Shown here: in pieces, positions 24,782 through 38,334 of the stretch
Position numbering within the stretch: the stretch's first letter is position 1
How the letters are laid out: each line of letters begins with the position of its first letter
Assembly (NCBI GenBank): GCA_011800805.1
Contig: MPNW01000366.1
Location: 36,153 to 100,152 of the forward strand
DNA length: 64,000 bases
Direction of reading: 5' to 3'
Source of the DNA: Hirudo medicinalis
Lineage: Eukaryota; Annelida; Clitellata; Hirudinida; Hirudinidae
Made by a program: the position numbers and the translations under genes
Notes under the pieces: generated by a model
The model's input: the letters and a program-made list of their open reading frames with translations, nothing else
Databases searched by the model: none
What the model was told of the DNA's origin: nothing

Positions 24782-27101
24782 AGTGAATTTATCTTGTAAA
24801 GGTTCTGGAATCTGCAATCAAAGAGATGCACTTAGTTTTTGAAAAAAAAAAATTAATCAATGCTAATACATACAATTTAATTATTCACAGAGACAATTTC
24901 TTTAAACTAAGGTTGTGTAGTGACATCAATTTAAAATTTTAATCTTATATTTGATCCCTTGAAAATTACCCATGAACCCTGGCCATAGCATATTTAAAAC
25001 TTCTATTATTTGTTTGGACAAATTCCTCACATTAAAATAACTTAAATGATTGATTATCTTGTATAATCCCAAACATAAACCTCACAGAAGTCCACCATTC
25101 TCATGAGAGCAGCCACATGAATAAATCACTGTAGCACCACGTTGCCTTTTGAAAATGTTTACCACTCACATGCAATATTACATCCCAAACATACCTGGAG
25201 AATTCTGAATTTCCAAGCATAGCAACCTGCTCCCATCAATAATGCCACATAGCACTCCATTCTTATGATTACACATACACTTACGCTATTTACACAGGCG
25301 CCAGAATGTCTAGGTGTGGTTCTTTTTGTGCTTTTTTAATGGCGCAGTGATATCACACTGCAGGGATCTCTTCAGTAGTTCCCAATCGTCTAATTAATTA
25401 CATGCAAATAGGCGATCATTTAATAGTTTCGCTCCGCCGCCACAACCAGCGAGTGCAGAGACGTTCAACACATCGATGTCGCTATCATCTACAAATTTCC
25501 TGCATTCGCACACATTCGCGTGCATGCAAAGCGCACATATTCGCAGTATTCTAGACCAGAACGATGCAGCCATGCAGCACGGTGCTGGCAAAGTTAAAAA
25601 CATAGGGCATCAATATTTGAGATTATCAGCATCGTCCGACAAAGGAATTTTCCGATAAAGGAAGAAATTCCTCTGATATCATGCCAATAAACAAAAACAA
25701 ATCGCTCCTTCGGTAGGAGCCATTTCAATTTAGATATCCATGAGGCGTTACAACGTAATTGGTTTAAATTATGAGTAAAATGCGCAGCACGATTAGTCAC
25801 TCATCGACAGTTTTAATATGAATTTTATGGTAAATAATTTCCATGACAAAAACACATCTAAGATAACACCCGAAGCCTTTCACCAACAAAATATTATTTT
25901 AGAAAATACTTGTCCTGGGGTTATGTACTTGTTCACATGGCGATCGCGATCTTGAACAGACTTCGATACGTGCAATTTAATTTTCTTTGGAGCGGTCAAA
26001 TGTTGTCCAAGAAATTTTCATAGTGACATCCGCTCAGAAACACGCGAAATGCTAGACAACTCGAAAACGCTTCTCGACGATGCTCAGTAACTGGCACCCA
26101 GAGCTCCGATTCTATTAAGTCTATCGTAATTTGTATCGATGTTGTTCTTGGGCCTGGTCGTATTTGTCCAACAGAACGTCAGAAACACTACACAGATCCC
26201 GATAACGTAAGAAAATCAAAATAGCAAATTAAACTTGGATTGCCAAAGAGCGATGGCCTGTGCATCGTGTTTTTGTTGGCTCGGCACGCAGATGAGCGTG
26301 ATTGATTCGGGCGTGGATGTTTTTTTCTAGCTCGAATCAAATCTTAACAGAAAAATTATTTGGCTGCTCAATTAGCTGATAAGTTGTGAGAATCACAATA
26401 TGAATTTAACTAATTATGTATGTAACATGCATCTCGCGAAACGACATAAACATCTGGCGCTGTAACCTTGAATCCTAATTTCAATGTCCGATGTAGTTCG
26501 ACCTTTCAATTTCATGAGTTCTCTGCCAACTTCGATTCAGTCTTTCGTGGCTTTAAAGTTTGGGCTTAAGGTATTTTGTGAATAAAAAAATTTCTTGTTA
26601 GCCCCTTTGCACAGGCAGCCTAGCCACTGGGGTTTTTTGCCCAGTTTCTAGCCAGACTAGACAGTTAGAAGTCTAACCCATTACTTAGGACGATTTAATT
26701 TTGGTTAGATTGGCCCCAACATCTGCCCCCAACTCAAATAATCCCCACCTGAGACTTCAGTCAGTACCAGACCAAATCATTTCCATGCCACTGAAAAGCA
26801 GTTTTATTATTTGCTGCCAAATGTAAATGTCAAAAAGATGGATAGTCTCATCCAAGGCTGACATTGAAGTTCAGTAATACCATGGACAAATCACAATAAC
26901 CTTGACGAAACTACCTCTCCCCTGTCAGGAAACTGTAGCCCAACCCCCACAAGCCACATAATTCATCTAATCTCGACTTATTATGCCATCGAACATATGA
27001 CTGCCCTTTTTGACTACTGTCCAGTTCTGGTTCAGAATGCTTTCACCAATAAAAAGTGAACCAGAGCATAAAGAGTCTCTCAAATGCAAATTCCATTTTA
27101 C
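24782..27101. other. Intergenic region upstream of the KCNMB-like gene
   Basis: Expected to hold the KCNMB-like promoter. A less AT-rich stretch at about 25280-25640 and another around 25900-26330 show no coding signature on either strand. No RNA gene or transposon was recognised. Confidence 0.4.
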
Positions 27102-27170
27102 CTGAAGAAAGATTTTATGGTTTGAGAACCATATAAATTCCTGAGAGCAGGCATGTACCACCTTAAGCAC
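27102..27170 (-). pseudogene. Duplicated copy of the 3' end of DPH2 exon 5
   Basis: On the minus strand, TCTTTACAG precedes and GTAAAATG follows a 69-base open segment. It encodes VVHACSQEFIWFSNHKIFLQ after a short lead. DPH2 exon 5 ends MILACSQEFRWSTNYKINFEQ, so the two are clearly related, and the DNA also aligns (AAATTCCTGAGAGCAGGCAT against AAATTCCTGAGAACAGGCAA). It lies 168 bases beyond the DPH2 stop, in the same orientation. Preserved splice sites are odd for debris. It may be a relic of a tandem DPH2 copy or an alternative downstream exon. Confidence 0.65.
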
Positions 27171-27337
27171 CTGTAAAGATGGCCAAGGACTTGATGTATT
27201 CGATTTGGTGCACCTTTCAATTATTTAGTCCAACTTCTGGTACACCACTTAACTATGATTTGATCTGTCTTTTTAACTGTCTAAAAGCCTTCATCATCTC
27301 AGGGGAAGTTGAACTTTTCAAACATTTAGCTTTTATT

Positions 27338-29486
27338 TCAGAAATCCTCAATATTTCCGTGGATCTCATGGTAGTAACCAGATGCAGTACCAATGGAACC
27401 TTCGATGCATTTTGAGACAGGGGTTTCCCCAAACTTTGGTTGCAGACCTTGCCATGTTCTTGAGTGCAGAAAGTCTTGAAGAAAAAGTTATGAATAATGA
27501 TTAATGAAGCCAAATGGCAAACATGAGATAAGATCAAAACATGCACTATATGGATATATAGTGTTTATAACTATAAATTTAATATGTAATTTAATTTAAG
27601 TATATAATGTTTATAACTATTAGCAAAACATGACATACCAGATGAAGTAACAAGATCAGAAGAAATATTTTTTATTAGAGTTCCATCCTTGTTTGTGACC
27701 TCATCTTCATCAATTCCAATCTTTCTAATTTTACCAGTCAATAATGACACATCCGTAATTTGTTTATTGTTAGTGGCACCAACAGGTTCTACAATGTTCA
27801 AATTATCATTTGATGAGCCATATAGTACCAATTGAAGAAATTAGAATATTTACCACAAAGAACTTGCTCAAAATTGATTTTATAGTTGGTGGACCACCTA
27901 AATTCCTGAGAACAGGCAAGTATCATCTCGTATGGAGTGACTATAGGTTGATAATATTCTGATGAATTTATAAAGGTGTTCAAGGGGCAGGCAACTAGAA
28001 TGTAAGTATCAAATTCTGACAGATTGGCCAATTTTGCAGGATTCAATGTCCCAGGGCTATATACCCGACATTTCTTTCCAGCAATTCTTGTTGCTAACTT
28101 AATTTTATCTATTACTTCTGCATAGCCAGACACATCCAAAGTTCCAACCAGGATGGCCACAAATTGTGAGTCCCTTGCCTTTTCCATCATGTAGTACCTG
28201 GTAACAATACAGGTTATGTCACAGCTTTTGATTTAAGATCAAACTCCATCAATTTCCATGTAACCTTTTCATGAGCAATTTGCTGCATCTTGCAATATTT
28301 TTATAAAGACACTTTGATGTAGGCTCATATAAAGTAAATGAGGCTTGATTAAAAATTATCATAAATGTAGTTAAGCATGAATCATCTGCCCCAATGTAGA
28401 CAAAATGCGATAGCTTCAGGCCTTTCTGTCTATAGAATTTCCTTCCCAGTATAATTTCAAAATCTTCTTTTTCACCTTCTGCTGCAGAAACACTCGAAGC
28501 TAATGAATCATATGATGATGGTGGCACAATTTCTGGACAATAAAACTTTGCTCCGGAATTAACAAGCCGTGTCATTAAATCATCTGAAATGCCATTAGTT
28601 AAAAATTTCAACTTTTCAAAATTTCATGCTTTTGATGCAAATCATTACTAGAGCAACATACCCCTTATATGGTGATAAGCCAAATCATAAACCACCACCA
28701 GCTCTTTATCTTCAGATGACATTAACTCCTCTATTGATTTTATTTGTTTCACAAAATCATCCAAATCTAAGCATCTCCTTGCAAAAATGTACTTCACAGG
28801 AAATCTTGGATGAGGACTAAGACAGGCCATTCCATAATGAACAATGCAGTCAGAGGAAAAATGTTCAGCTCCAATCTCATCTATGCAGCAACTGCCAATT
28901 ATCAAAAATCACTGGGCTTATCAAACTTTTTAACTAATGATGTAATATGAACTTCCCACCTTCCATATTTTTTTTCTGCCAGGACAGCAAAAGCAATCTT
29001 ACCATTAGCTCGTTGTTGGAGCTCTAGGCAAATGATTGGGGATATGTGGAACATATCCTCAGGGAACTGCAGGGATACCTTAAGTATTTCAAGCCTTTAA
29101 AATGAATGCTACAAGATTCGGTAATGGATTAAAAAAATTTTAGGTTAGGAAGTTGCACCCATAACCTTAGCGTGAATAATTCACTATATGCTAAAGCTAA
29201 TCTATATAACTTTAAAATCAGGATCCGCCTCATTGTGGCATGAATGCAACACATTACAACGCGACCACCTAAAATTCACCACCTTAGTTCTTTCTAATGA
29301 GTCAATTACGTATAAAAACTCTAAGCGCCCTACCCTCTTAAATGAGTTATCTGTGATCCATTTCCATGTCTCATTAACTTGGAATTCTTCGAAAAGATTT
29401 TCCTTTACGGAACTCGCTTCATAACGATTCGCATTTAATTTGAAGTTGACAATGTCCGAGCCGCTATTAACAAAATCTATCGCCAT
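27338..29486 (-). CDS. DPH2: Diphthamide biosynthesis protein 2
   Basis: With DPH1 it forms the iron-sulfur enzyme that moves the 3-amino-3-carboxypropyl group of SAM onto a histidine of elongation factor 2, the first step of diphthamide synthesis in the cytosol. Seven exons: 29334-29486, 28960-29078, 28662-28891, 28265-28583, 27854-28197, 27639-27788 and 27338-27474. Phases all agree and give 483 codons plus TGA. Hallmarks in order are SLQFPEDM; YGSCCIDEIGA with a candidate cluster cysteine; IVHYGMACLSP; ILVGTLDVSGY; KLANLSEFDTYILVACPLN; PIVTPYEM; DVSLLTGKIR; and SRTWQGLQPKFGETPV at the C-terminus. The ATG at 29486 (MAIDFVNSGSD) is chosen because the frame is closed soon upstream and the length fits the family. 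Confidence 0.97.
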
Positions 29487-30156
29487 TTCTAACACTCGTA
29501 GACAACTGAACGATATTTCGTTTGTTTGCCTCCTCGGCAAAGAACCAAAAACAATGACAATAAAAAACAAAATTTAATTGATTTGCTTAGAAAAATTTTT
29601 GGAAACTCAAACAAAAACACCGAGGCGGCAAAGTCCTCTTCAACTCTGCTCAACCCTCATCAATTAACGAAGTAAAATTTAGCGATGCACCATCACCATG
29701 TCCTGCGGGCACCTCGATCAAAAAAACTTCATATTGCTTGCTGCCAGTGTCAAACGTAGTACATCAAAAACAAAGATACTGCAGCCGTTAAACCATGCAT
29801 CCCGGGAAAGTTCAATAAAGCATTGTTACAAACTGTAAATATCAGAATTCTATGTATAAGAACAGTCTGTACATACATAACAAAATGCTTCATCATCTGT
29901 CCCTTTATGTTGCATGAGCAAGTTCGCATCTATACAAGAGCAGTATAATAAATTTACAGAAATGTGCATTCGTTGCAATTTATAATACACATTGATTCAA
30001 AGCAAGTCAACTGTTCCACATGCCCACTAGCTGAAGAAGGAATGTGAATCTAATTCATAACAACACAGAAGCATCTCAACAACTGTCAAAGGGTATGCAA
30101 GTGAAGAAACAAAGTTGAAAACCAACTCGAAACGGACCATTTAGCTCTGCCAATCA
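29487..30156. other. Spacer between KMT2E/SETD5-like 3' end and DPH2 5' end
   Basis: About 670 bases between two minus-strand genes. It should contain the 3' UTR of the upstream gene and the promoter and 5' UTR of DPH2. No coding exon, RNA gene or repeat family was recognised. Confidence 0.5.
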
Positions 30157-33100
30157 TCAATGGTGCTGGAATCTTGACCTTGAAAAAATGACAGGATTTT
30201 GATGATGGTACTTTAGATATTTCTGGTCATTTCTTGAATGACTCCGATCCCTCGAATCAATAATTTCTCTTTCTCTGTGATGATGGCCTGCAAATGAAAA
30301 CCATCATTAGTGTTAATCATATATAAAAAAAATATCACTTACCATGCCTATCCATTGGTGATGAATATCTTCTCTTGTGGTGATGATGTCTTGAGGGTGA
30401 ATTAGATGACCAAGAAGATTCATTGGCATCATATTTTCCTTTGCCCCCTCTCGGTCGAACACCAATGCCATCCTCCTCAAAAGATGAGGCCGGTCTGGAG
30501 AAAGTTTGCGAACGGGATAAGTTGCGGTAAGCGAGATTGGAAGGGGGCTGGTGTTGATGGTGACTTCTATGCCTCTCCTTTTGATTCGACGAGAAAGCCT
30601 CTGGTCGGTGACTTTCACTGTGTTTAATCCGTCGAGGAGGTTGATGAGGCGAGGAAGATGAAGGAGGAGACGGCACGAGGCTCGAATGGTTATGAGACGA
30701 ACTTAATTGGGCCTCCCCATGAAGGGACACGTAATGAGAGGTTGGGGGACTGGGTAGTGAAGAAGCTGAAGTTGATTGTGTTGTCACCAAGCAAGGTGAT
30801 GACATATGGGGAGTCGAAGGAGCCTCAGCATCTACATTTATTTTTGATTATTTAATTCAAATAAAACTAAAATTAAATCAGTATTTATTAAAAATATTTC
30901 TTAAATTTGATGTACACTGGAAAAATTTAAGTTCCCTCACCTTCTTGAGCATCCAAGCCAAACTCAAATTTTAATCTGTCAGTGAGACTCAAGGATTTGG
31001 TCAGAATCTTCTCTGCAGCTGTCTCCTCAAAGTCCCACTCGCAGCTCTTTTTTGAGTTAGGGACTAAAAATAAAATATCTATGAATTTGCTTTGGAACAT
31101 AGCGGTCGGTCAAAGGTGTCACAAACCACAAGCAAAAGAAGTCACATCTTCGACACTCTGCAAATCTGCTCTTTTGTCAATCTCATTTCTTGTCAATGCA
31201 GAGGTCGAGTGAATCACATGTCGTTGAACTCGAGTAGTTTCAACACTTTGGCTCAGCAAGGGAATTGTATGAGTAATGATTGAATAAACTGGAGAGGTTG
31301 CGATGCTGGTCATGGTTGTCGGAACAGAAGTGAACGAGGGTACCGTCTTCATCCTGCTGCGATACTCACTCAAAGATACCTGTAACAGTAAAGTACAGAC
31401 ATTAATTAGGAGATGAAAGGAAGCCATTCCATTCAATTCAGGTTTAAAACCTTTTTCTTTCCAATTCCACTAGCATTCTTACAGTTTGACTCCTTGGCCA
31501 CACTGTCAATCGACGGGGGTGAAAGGCAGCAGGGAGAGATGGGAGAAAGAAGTGATGATGATGATGATGATGATGACAAGGAAGAAGTTGAGGTAATAAT
31601 TGGGGATGTGACTAAAGCAATTGAGGAACTAAAACTTTCGACACACGAGACAGAAGAATACACATTCATTGATGAAGAACAGATTAAGGATGGCGATGAA
31701 GTGATTTCATCAAAAGATGAAGTTGCTTCTAGATAAGAGGCAGCTTCTTCCTTGAAATTCTGTGGCATTTAAAAACTTGTGAATTAAAAATACTATCAGG
31801 ATATTAAAAAAATGTAAAACTTGAAGTAATAAACAAACTTCATTTCCTAGAGATGTCACAGCAGCAACAATAGCTGAATTTGATTGCTCAGGTTTTATCA
31901 GCAAAGATGGTACAGATTCAAGATAAACTGGAGACTTCTGATCTGAGGTTCCATCTTTGGCAATGGGAACAACTTTAGATAAGTAACAAGAAAGTGCAGG
32001 ATTTGAGTATTGTAAAGAGATGGCATCAGCTGGACTCTTCCAAGTTGAGGTCGACGACTTGGAAAGAGGGTTTGTTAATGGACTCTGATGATAATCTCCT
32101 GATTGCTGTAAAACCTGCTTGTGAGAGAAAAGTATAACATATAATAACTAAAGGATAGCTTATCAGGGATGTACGAAGTCAGGACAAGAGTCCAAATTCA
32201 AAATTGATTCATTTCTGAGTAGAACTGAATTGATATTTGAACTTATTTCCTTGACATTACTTCTAATTTCATAATTTCTTAACCTGGTCGTGCTTGATGA
32301 CGTCTTTGCAAACTGAGAGCTTTTCATCACCATAACTATTGTTTGAAGTTACAGAGCCGAGAGGGTGCGAACGATGGAAAGGTAAGGTGAGGTCAGGTGG
32401 GGATGTAGTCAATGAAGTTGGCGATGATGACATTATTTCTTCATCCACTGTCAATCTTCGCTTCTTCAAAGGAGTTGCAAACACTGTTTGGAAAAACTCA
32501 TCACTTATTTGTCATATCAGCAATAATTGTGCAATATAGGTGCCACCTATATTTAGTAACTCGACTCACCAAACTCTGATCCAAAGTGTTGCTGGCTGCT
32601 TTCTGTTGACTCATTGATTGCCTGCCTGAGCCACCTCTGGTGAGGAATAAAAATATCTTGCAAGAACTATACAACAACATTACTACAGGTCATGTTGATC
32701 ACTCACTTTCTTGGTGAAGCCTTGATTTGAGTCTGTTTGAAGGGTGCCAACTTGAGACACATTTATTTGTGGTGGATCAGAGCTCAAAGCTCTTTGAACC
32801 TCCTGCCTCTTTGCACCTATATCATTGTTCATCCTGACCTTGGTATCATTATCACTATCGCCTTCATTACTTGAGTCACTTTTAGAGCTTTCATTGTTGC
32901 TCTCAAAGCTGTGAGAATCCTGCTCATAAAATTTCTTTTTCACCTAAGAAAAGTTAAATTAGATTATCTTTTCCATTGATGCACTTACAAACATGATATT
33001 CAAACTGCAAACATTTCTCCTAGAGTTCTTGTTTGGCATTTTTTTGATCTTTCTAAAAACTTCTGACGTTTGACACAGGTTAGCATCTTTTGAATCCATT

Positions 33101-36100
33101 CTTCTGGTCTTACAAAATTCATTGTTGAGCCTTGAGTGAGCACAATAATGATTTAATAATAATTAAAGCGATAATCTAACAAATCATGACAAAAGTGATA
33201 ATTTACAAATTTGCCAACCTCAAAGACCTTCTCTTCTGATTTTTCAGTGGTGACATATTTTTGCATGTTTTATTGAGTTTAGCCAGTGATGCATCAGAGG
33301 TTTTTATGTCCTATGATCAAGTCGTATAAACGTGAACAACATGCAATAATAAAACCCAATTACTACCAACTTTTGGAGCAATGTCCAGTTTGGACTTTTT
33401 GTCTTTCAAAGGTTTCTCATCAATGCATTCATAGTTATCACACTCATAACAACCAGCAGAATGTTTGCTTCCCTCCTCATCATCAGCATTGATGAAATTT
33501 TTTATTTCAGAAGTTTCTTGTTCTCTTTCATTATGGTGAGCCTCATCATCATTGCATTCATTGTCCCCAACAACATCAAGGCTCTGCATTATCTTGTTCT
33601 TTATAGCAGAATTGTGAACTTGCTCTTTTTCACCTTTCTTCTCATGGTCTGCAATTGCATTTATGTCACTAGAAACCATCTAATTTGTTCCACTCTAATT
33701 TGTGAATCAGCTCGAATGTCAAATTTTTTAGGCATAAACATTGCTTGCGCTTCAAAAGTAATAAAAAACTCCTCTAGCAAAGCAGCAATTTTTAAATAAT
33801 ATATTGTTGCCAATAACAAAAGTGCTTTAAAGATCATATAAAACACCAACAGTGTTCCTTTTTGTAGGCAGATTTCATGGAAGAAACCTTGTGAGTGCTC
33901 CTGCTAGGCATGAGCTTTAGAGGCTTGTGGATCTTTGACCTGGGGTCATTTGATCGCTTTTCTGCTCTTTGGTTCCTTCTCTCATTCTTTTTATCAATTC
34001 TTTCAAATGCCTTCATGATGGCTTCCAACTTTTTTTCTTCTCTTGTCTGCAATACATTAGAATAACATTCTTACTCTAATGTAACAGCAAATTTGTCTAT
34101 TATAATAAATTAGACATTATTATAAAATGAGAACAGACCAGTTTTTTGCCATCCTGTCCATTATTGGATGATCTGACATTATCCCCTTTACTTTCATCTT
34201 TCTTCTGCTGTTTTAGTTTCTCACCAATGTTGGTGCTCTGATTAATCCCAGATTCGAGAGATTGCGAGACAGAATTTTTCCTCTGATTAGAATTTCCATA
34301 GGGATGCAGGAGGCGATCGGTTTCACTCCTTCGTCTGTCTTTGGATACTTTGATCTTGTTAGGACGAATCGATGTGGCAGATGAATTATCTTTAATGGGA
34401 GATTTCGGCTGAAAAGACATCTGGGGATCGTGAAGTGAAGTGATATCCACCACCTGTTGTTCGTCTTGGCCTTTTCTGTTTTCCCGTTCTCGAGTCGCCA
34501 AACACGAAGCAGGTCCGAGATCGACCACAACGTCGGACAACTGCAAAAACCCCACCGGGGTTAAAATCGGAAAGTAACACAAACTTAGAAACCGAAACAC
34601 TCACCGCCGACGATTCGCTGATGCGTGACGATTGCCTTCGTCTTCTTTTTTGGCTAGACGGACAGGAAACATCAGACAGCAAAGGATCAAAACTGGTTGG
34701 TGTTGTTCCATGTCTGCATGAGATTCAATACATTAAATGTCATGTATGTCATGATATATATATATAAATGTTGAACAAAATTTTTAAAAAATTCTAGAAG
34801 GAATTGTAATATATCTCCAATGGCATTTAATACATGCTCTTACCAATTGACTTATTCTGACAGATACATATTGATTTGACATTGTAACAAACCTGTTCTC
34901 AAATTCAAGTGGTAAAGTGACCTCAGATCCTTTGAGAATATGAGTTGTGCTCCAAATGCAAAATCTGAGGTTGTTGTTGGCATCAAAAAAGTGCCTTAAC
35001 TAAAAAAGGATATTTCATCAGAGAGAGAAATCCTAATGACGTAACAAAATAGTTTTAGGGTTACTAACTCGAGCATTTGGATTGGCTGACCTCCTAATGA
35101 ATTTGGCCTGGTTGTCATGATGGGAGGAGTCAATGCTAATATCAATACCCGGAAAACCTTTAATGCTAAACTGCAGGACGTGACTCATGGACCTAGGAGA
35201 TGCATTACTTTAAGCGTTTAGCCGATCTTTCGAGTGCCTTATGTATTCAAATAGCATGTGATGACACTTCCGAAAGACTTACCCTAAAAACACACACTGT
35301 TCTTTAAGCATCACTTTCCCTGTGTATTCTATGATTGGCTCCTCAAATTTTATATCTTTATTTGCCTCCAGACCCTGAGTCTGGATCAAAAAAAAATGTA
35401 GTAAAAGGATAATCCTATTTATCACCATCACCATGATTCACCTTTATGTCAGCTGATATCTGAAGCATTGAAACTGTCACAAGAGAAAATTCATGGAAAG
35501 AGTCTGTGGTAGTGGAGTACATAGTCATGTCAACACCTCGATCCAGAGACAACGACGTGCCGCTCGACAATTCAGAGAGTTTCCTTTTCAGGTCTGCAGT
35601 GTAAGTATTTCGACATGGCTGCAAAAGCCGGAATGAAGTAAAGTCCTGCCCCATCACCATAGAAACAGGTGTGAGAGCAGGAGAAATTGGAAGTCTTGCA
35701 TTCGGAGAGGGAATATAAGAATTGGCAGTCTTTATTCCGTGCCGCTTCTTGTGGTTCTGCCAAAGCATCAAAATGAATAACTAATGTTGGAGATTTCTGG
35801 ATGGAATGAAAATAAATGATTCCCACCTTGCCCTTAAAGCAAAACACTTGACCCCTTGATTTCTCAGTCTCATGGGGCTTTCGATGATACCCGGTTTGGC
35901 TTTGATGTGAGGACTGCCTGCTTTTTCTCCTCCTCATGACCATCCTCCTTGACTTGACATCCTCCTCAGTGTCTGTGTCACTTGAGTCAGCTCGATGCAC
36001 TGCAACGTTTTAATCCGATCACAACGTTGATGACTAGGGTATTTTGACGTTAGGGTATAAATCACTAACTGAGAAGTTCTCTCTTCCTGGCTTGGCACCT

Positions 36101-36972
36101 GATTGCATGGTGCTTGTCTACAGCCCTTGGTTTGCACAACTCACAAAGGTAGGTGTCAGGGATGTTCTGTCTGTCAACTCCCATGCAGTCCACATGCTGC
36201 CATACACTAATCATCAAGCACTACTATTATTTGATATCATTACATGTTGATATAGATCACCTTAATACATTGTTTGCTCGACAACCAGTACTTACCTACA
36301 TCTGTCGCAGCATATCATGTATCCGTCGTCATGTTGAAACTCACAGATACATCTGGTGACACTCCCCTCCCAGGATTCCACACCTGGATTCAAACCAGAA
36401 TCCTGGACATCAAGGGAGGGCATCAGGTCTGCTGAGGTGGGTGGTGTTGACACTTTAATACTCTTTATTGGTGGGGGCTTTGCATAACTGTGGTCCTGGT
36501 TCAACAAATGAAAATCCTCAAAGAAAGAAACTATTCTGCATCAAAGCACTATCCAACTTTCCATTTGATGCAATTATGGCTCTTTATCCATATATACGAA
36601 ATTTCTTATTGCACTTCCAAGTAAAGGGAATAAACACTTGCGGTTGCTTCTTACTGGATATGGAAGGGAAGGTGCTCCATTCCATTCAGAAACATCTTCT
36701 TCTTCCTTTGTCTTGAAGACCTCCACAATGGGTTTCCTTTTTGTGTAAGAAACAGGCCAATTAAAACCACCTGATTAAATTTATTGTAAACATAAACTCT
36801 ACTAAAATCAATTGCCATTTTACTACTATAAACATATGCTTTTATGAAATTAGTATTTATAATTTAAAAGTCACCCCCTCTCTTCTTCAGGATATTCAGA
36901 GGTATCTGAGTAATCCTCTGAACCTCCTAGGCAGCTGTGAGCCACAATGCTCAGCTGCATCAATCTGTTCAT
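30157..36972 (-). CDS. KMT2E: KMT2E/SETD5 (UpSET)-type PHD and SET domain protein
   Basis: Nuclear chromatin regulator; Drosophila UpSET and vertebrate KMT2E and SETD5 form this family. Twenty-four exons can be chained from 36875-36972 to 30157-30287 with agreeing phases, giving 1539 codons plus TGA. The PHD finger is at about residues 105-160 ([19 protein letters not shown], then [27 protein letters not shown]). SET is at about 345-444 ([33 protein letters not shown]). A conserved helical block [20 protein letters not shown] is encoded at 33888-34046. Further family blocks are KK/RWLRQAI across 32707/32636, [10 protein letters not shown] near 32480 and [15 protein letters not shown] across 31451/31379. 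The C-terminus is low-complexity (Ser, Pro and His rich). The usual NHSC-type catalytic motif is replaced by RRSANPN and the post-SET cysteines are absent, so it is probably a reader or adaptor rather than a methyltransferase. Confidence 0.93.
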
Positions 36973-38334
36973 TCTTCAGTGTCTTTCAATTTTTTAAAAC
37001 CAAAACTGACATAAGAAACAAGATTTTTAATAAACATATAAATTTAAATGAAAAATTCAATATCCATTCATTTAGATAGTTATTGTGAGACCATAAAACA
37101 CTTTTAAACAGCTCCATGATATTTCAATGATAACTGTGAATTTTGCATATTAATGATAAAGAATTAATAATCTCTTTTTAATTTTAAAAATCACTGAAAG
37201 CCTTATTATGTCAACAAATTCATTCCTATTTAAGCTAACTATTCATTCTAACAAAAAGAGCTTTAGAAAGAGTTCTACAAAAATGTAAGCTTTCTAGATT
37301 GGTATTTAAGCTAATCCTTCCAGCCAAATATATTATTATAAAAATGTGAATGCCTAAGTTTCTTGACATTCTAAATCATGTTCATTTACTAAACTAAACA
37401 AGATGCAACCGCCACATTAACATGAATCTCCCAGTAAAAACGTTATCTTATCACTTCATACTTCATATTTATTTGTGCTTTCGCCAATTTTAAGCAAAGT
37501 GTTTTAACACAAAAATCCTTAACGTCAACGACTCAAGTTGAAAAGAGATGAGAAAAATAATCAATTTTGATAAATCAGAGAATAAAATAAAAAGTGTTTC
37601 ATGCCTCGCTCAGAGACCAATATTTCCAAACAAATCAAGATCAAACCAGAATAACGCACAGCGTCATTTATCAATAAAATTTGACTTATTGCCAAGAAAT
37701 GCCAAAAACCCCGAAAGTCGAATCAAAACAATAATGGTCGACATTGATAATATGGCCGCTGGTTTATAACAACTAAGGCTGCGTTCAGACTTTATTTATT
37801 TGTGCATTTTTTAAAAGTGACAGACAATTTAACAAATTTATAAACATTACATTTTATTTATTTAATATTCATTTGACAAGTCTTATTTTGCAACAGACAA
37901 TCTCGACCACGAACACTAATCCAGCCTGGTTCCACGCCGCCCAAGAATCTTTTCGCATTTTTCGTCCCCCGTTTTGGGTTCTCCCCACCGGACTCAGGGC
38001 TTCAAGTATTAAGCTTTAAATCGAAGCCCTATGCTCTGACCCACCACATTACATTACAAAGGCCTCACAAAAAAGCCCAAATATTGCCCGACGAGTTTCG
38101 CTCGGCGATTTTAGTATTGAATTTCCATGAATACAATCAGCGTGAATAAACCGGGGATTTACTGAAGGATGTGGTTGAAATTTCTTGAGAACTCCTAATG
38201 CCAGGAAATCAGGGGCAAAGCGCCCCTAATGCATTATTTCAAATGCATCTAGGTCAACTTATTCGGACATCAATTTTAAACTAAATTTATCCATCCATAA
38301 TCGAATTTTAAAAACATTTGACTAATTCTATGAT
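36973..38334. other. Intergenic region, promoter side of the KMT2E/SETD5-like gene
   Basis: AT-rich. Near 37740-37770 the sequence AATATGGCCGCTGG resembles a YY1-type core element and may mark the transcription start of the minus-strand gene. A 73-codon plus-strand open frame at 37548-37769 has no domain and is likely chance. Confidence 0.35.

Noticed and set aside
24573..24842. 89-codon plus-strand open frame
   Set aside because: Antisense to KCNMB-like exon 1, with no signature of its own.
31413..31736. 107-codon acidic plus-strand open frame with an Asp run
   Set aside because: Antisense to a serine-rich exon of the KMT2E/SETD5-like gene; the Asp run mirrors its Ser codons.
37548..37769. 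73-codon plus-strand open frame upstream of the KMT2E/SETD5-like gene
   Set aside because: No domain and low complexity; more likely 5' UTR or promoter DNA of the minus-strand gene.
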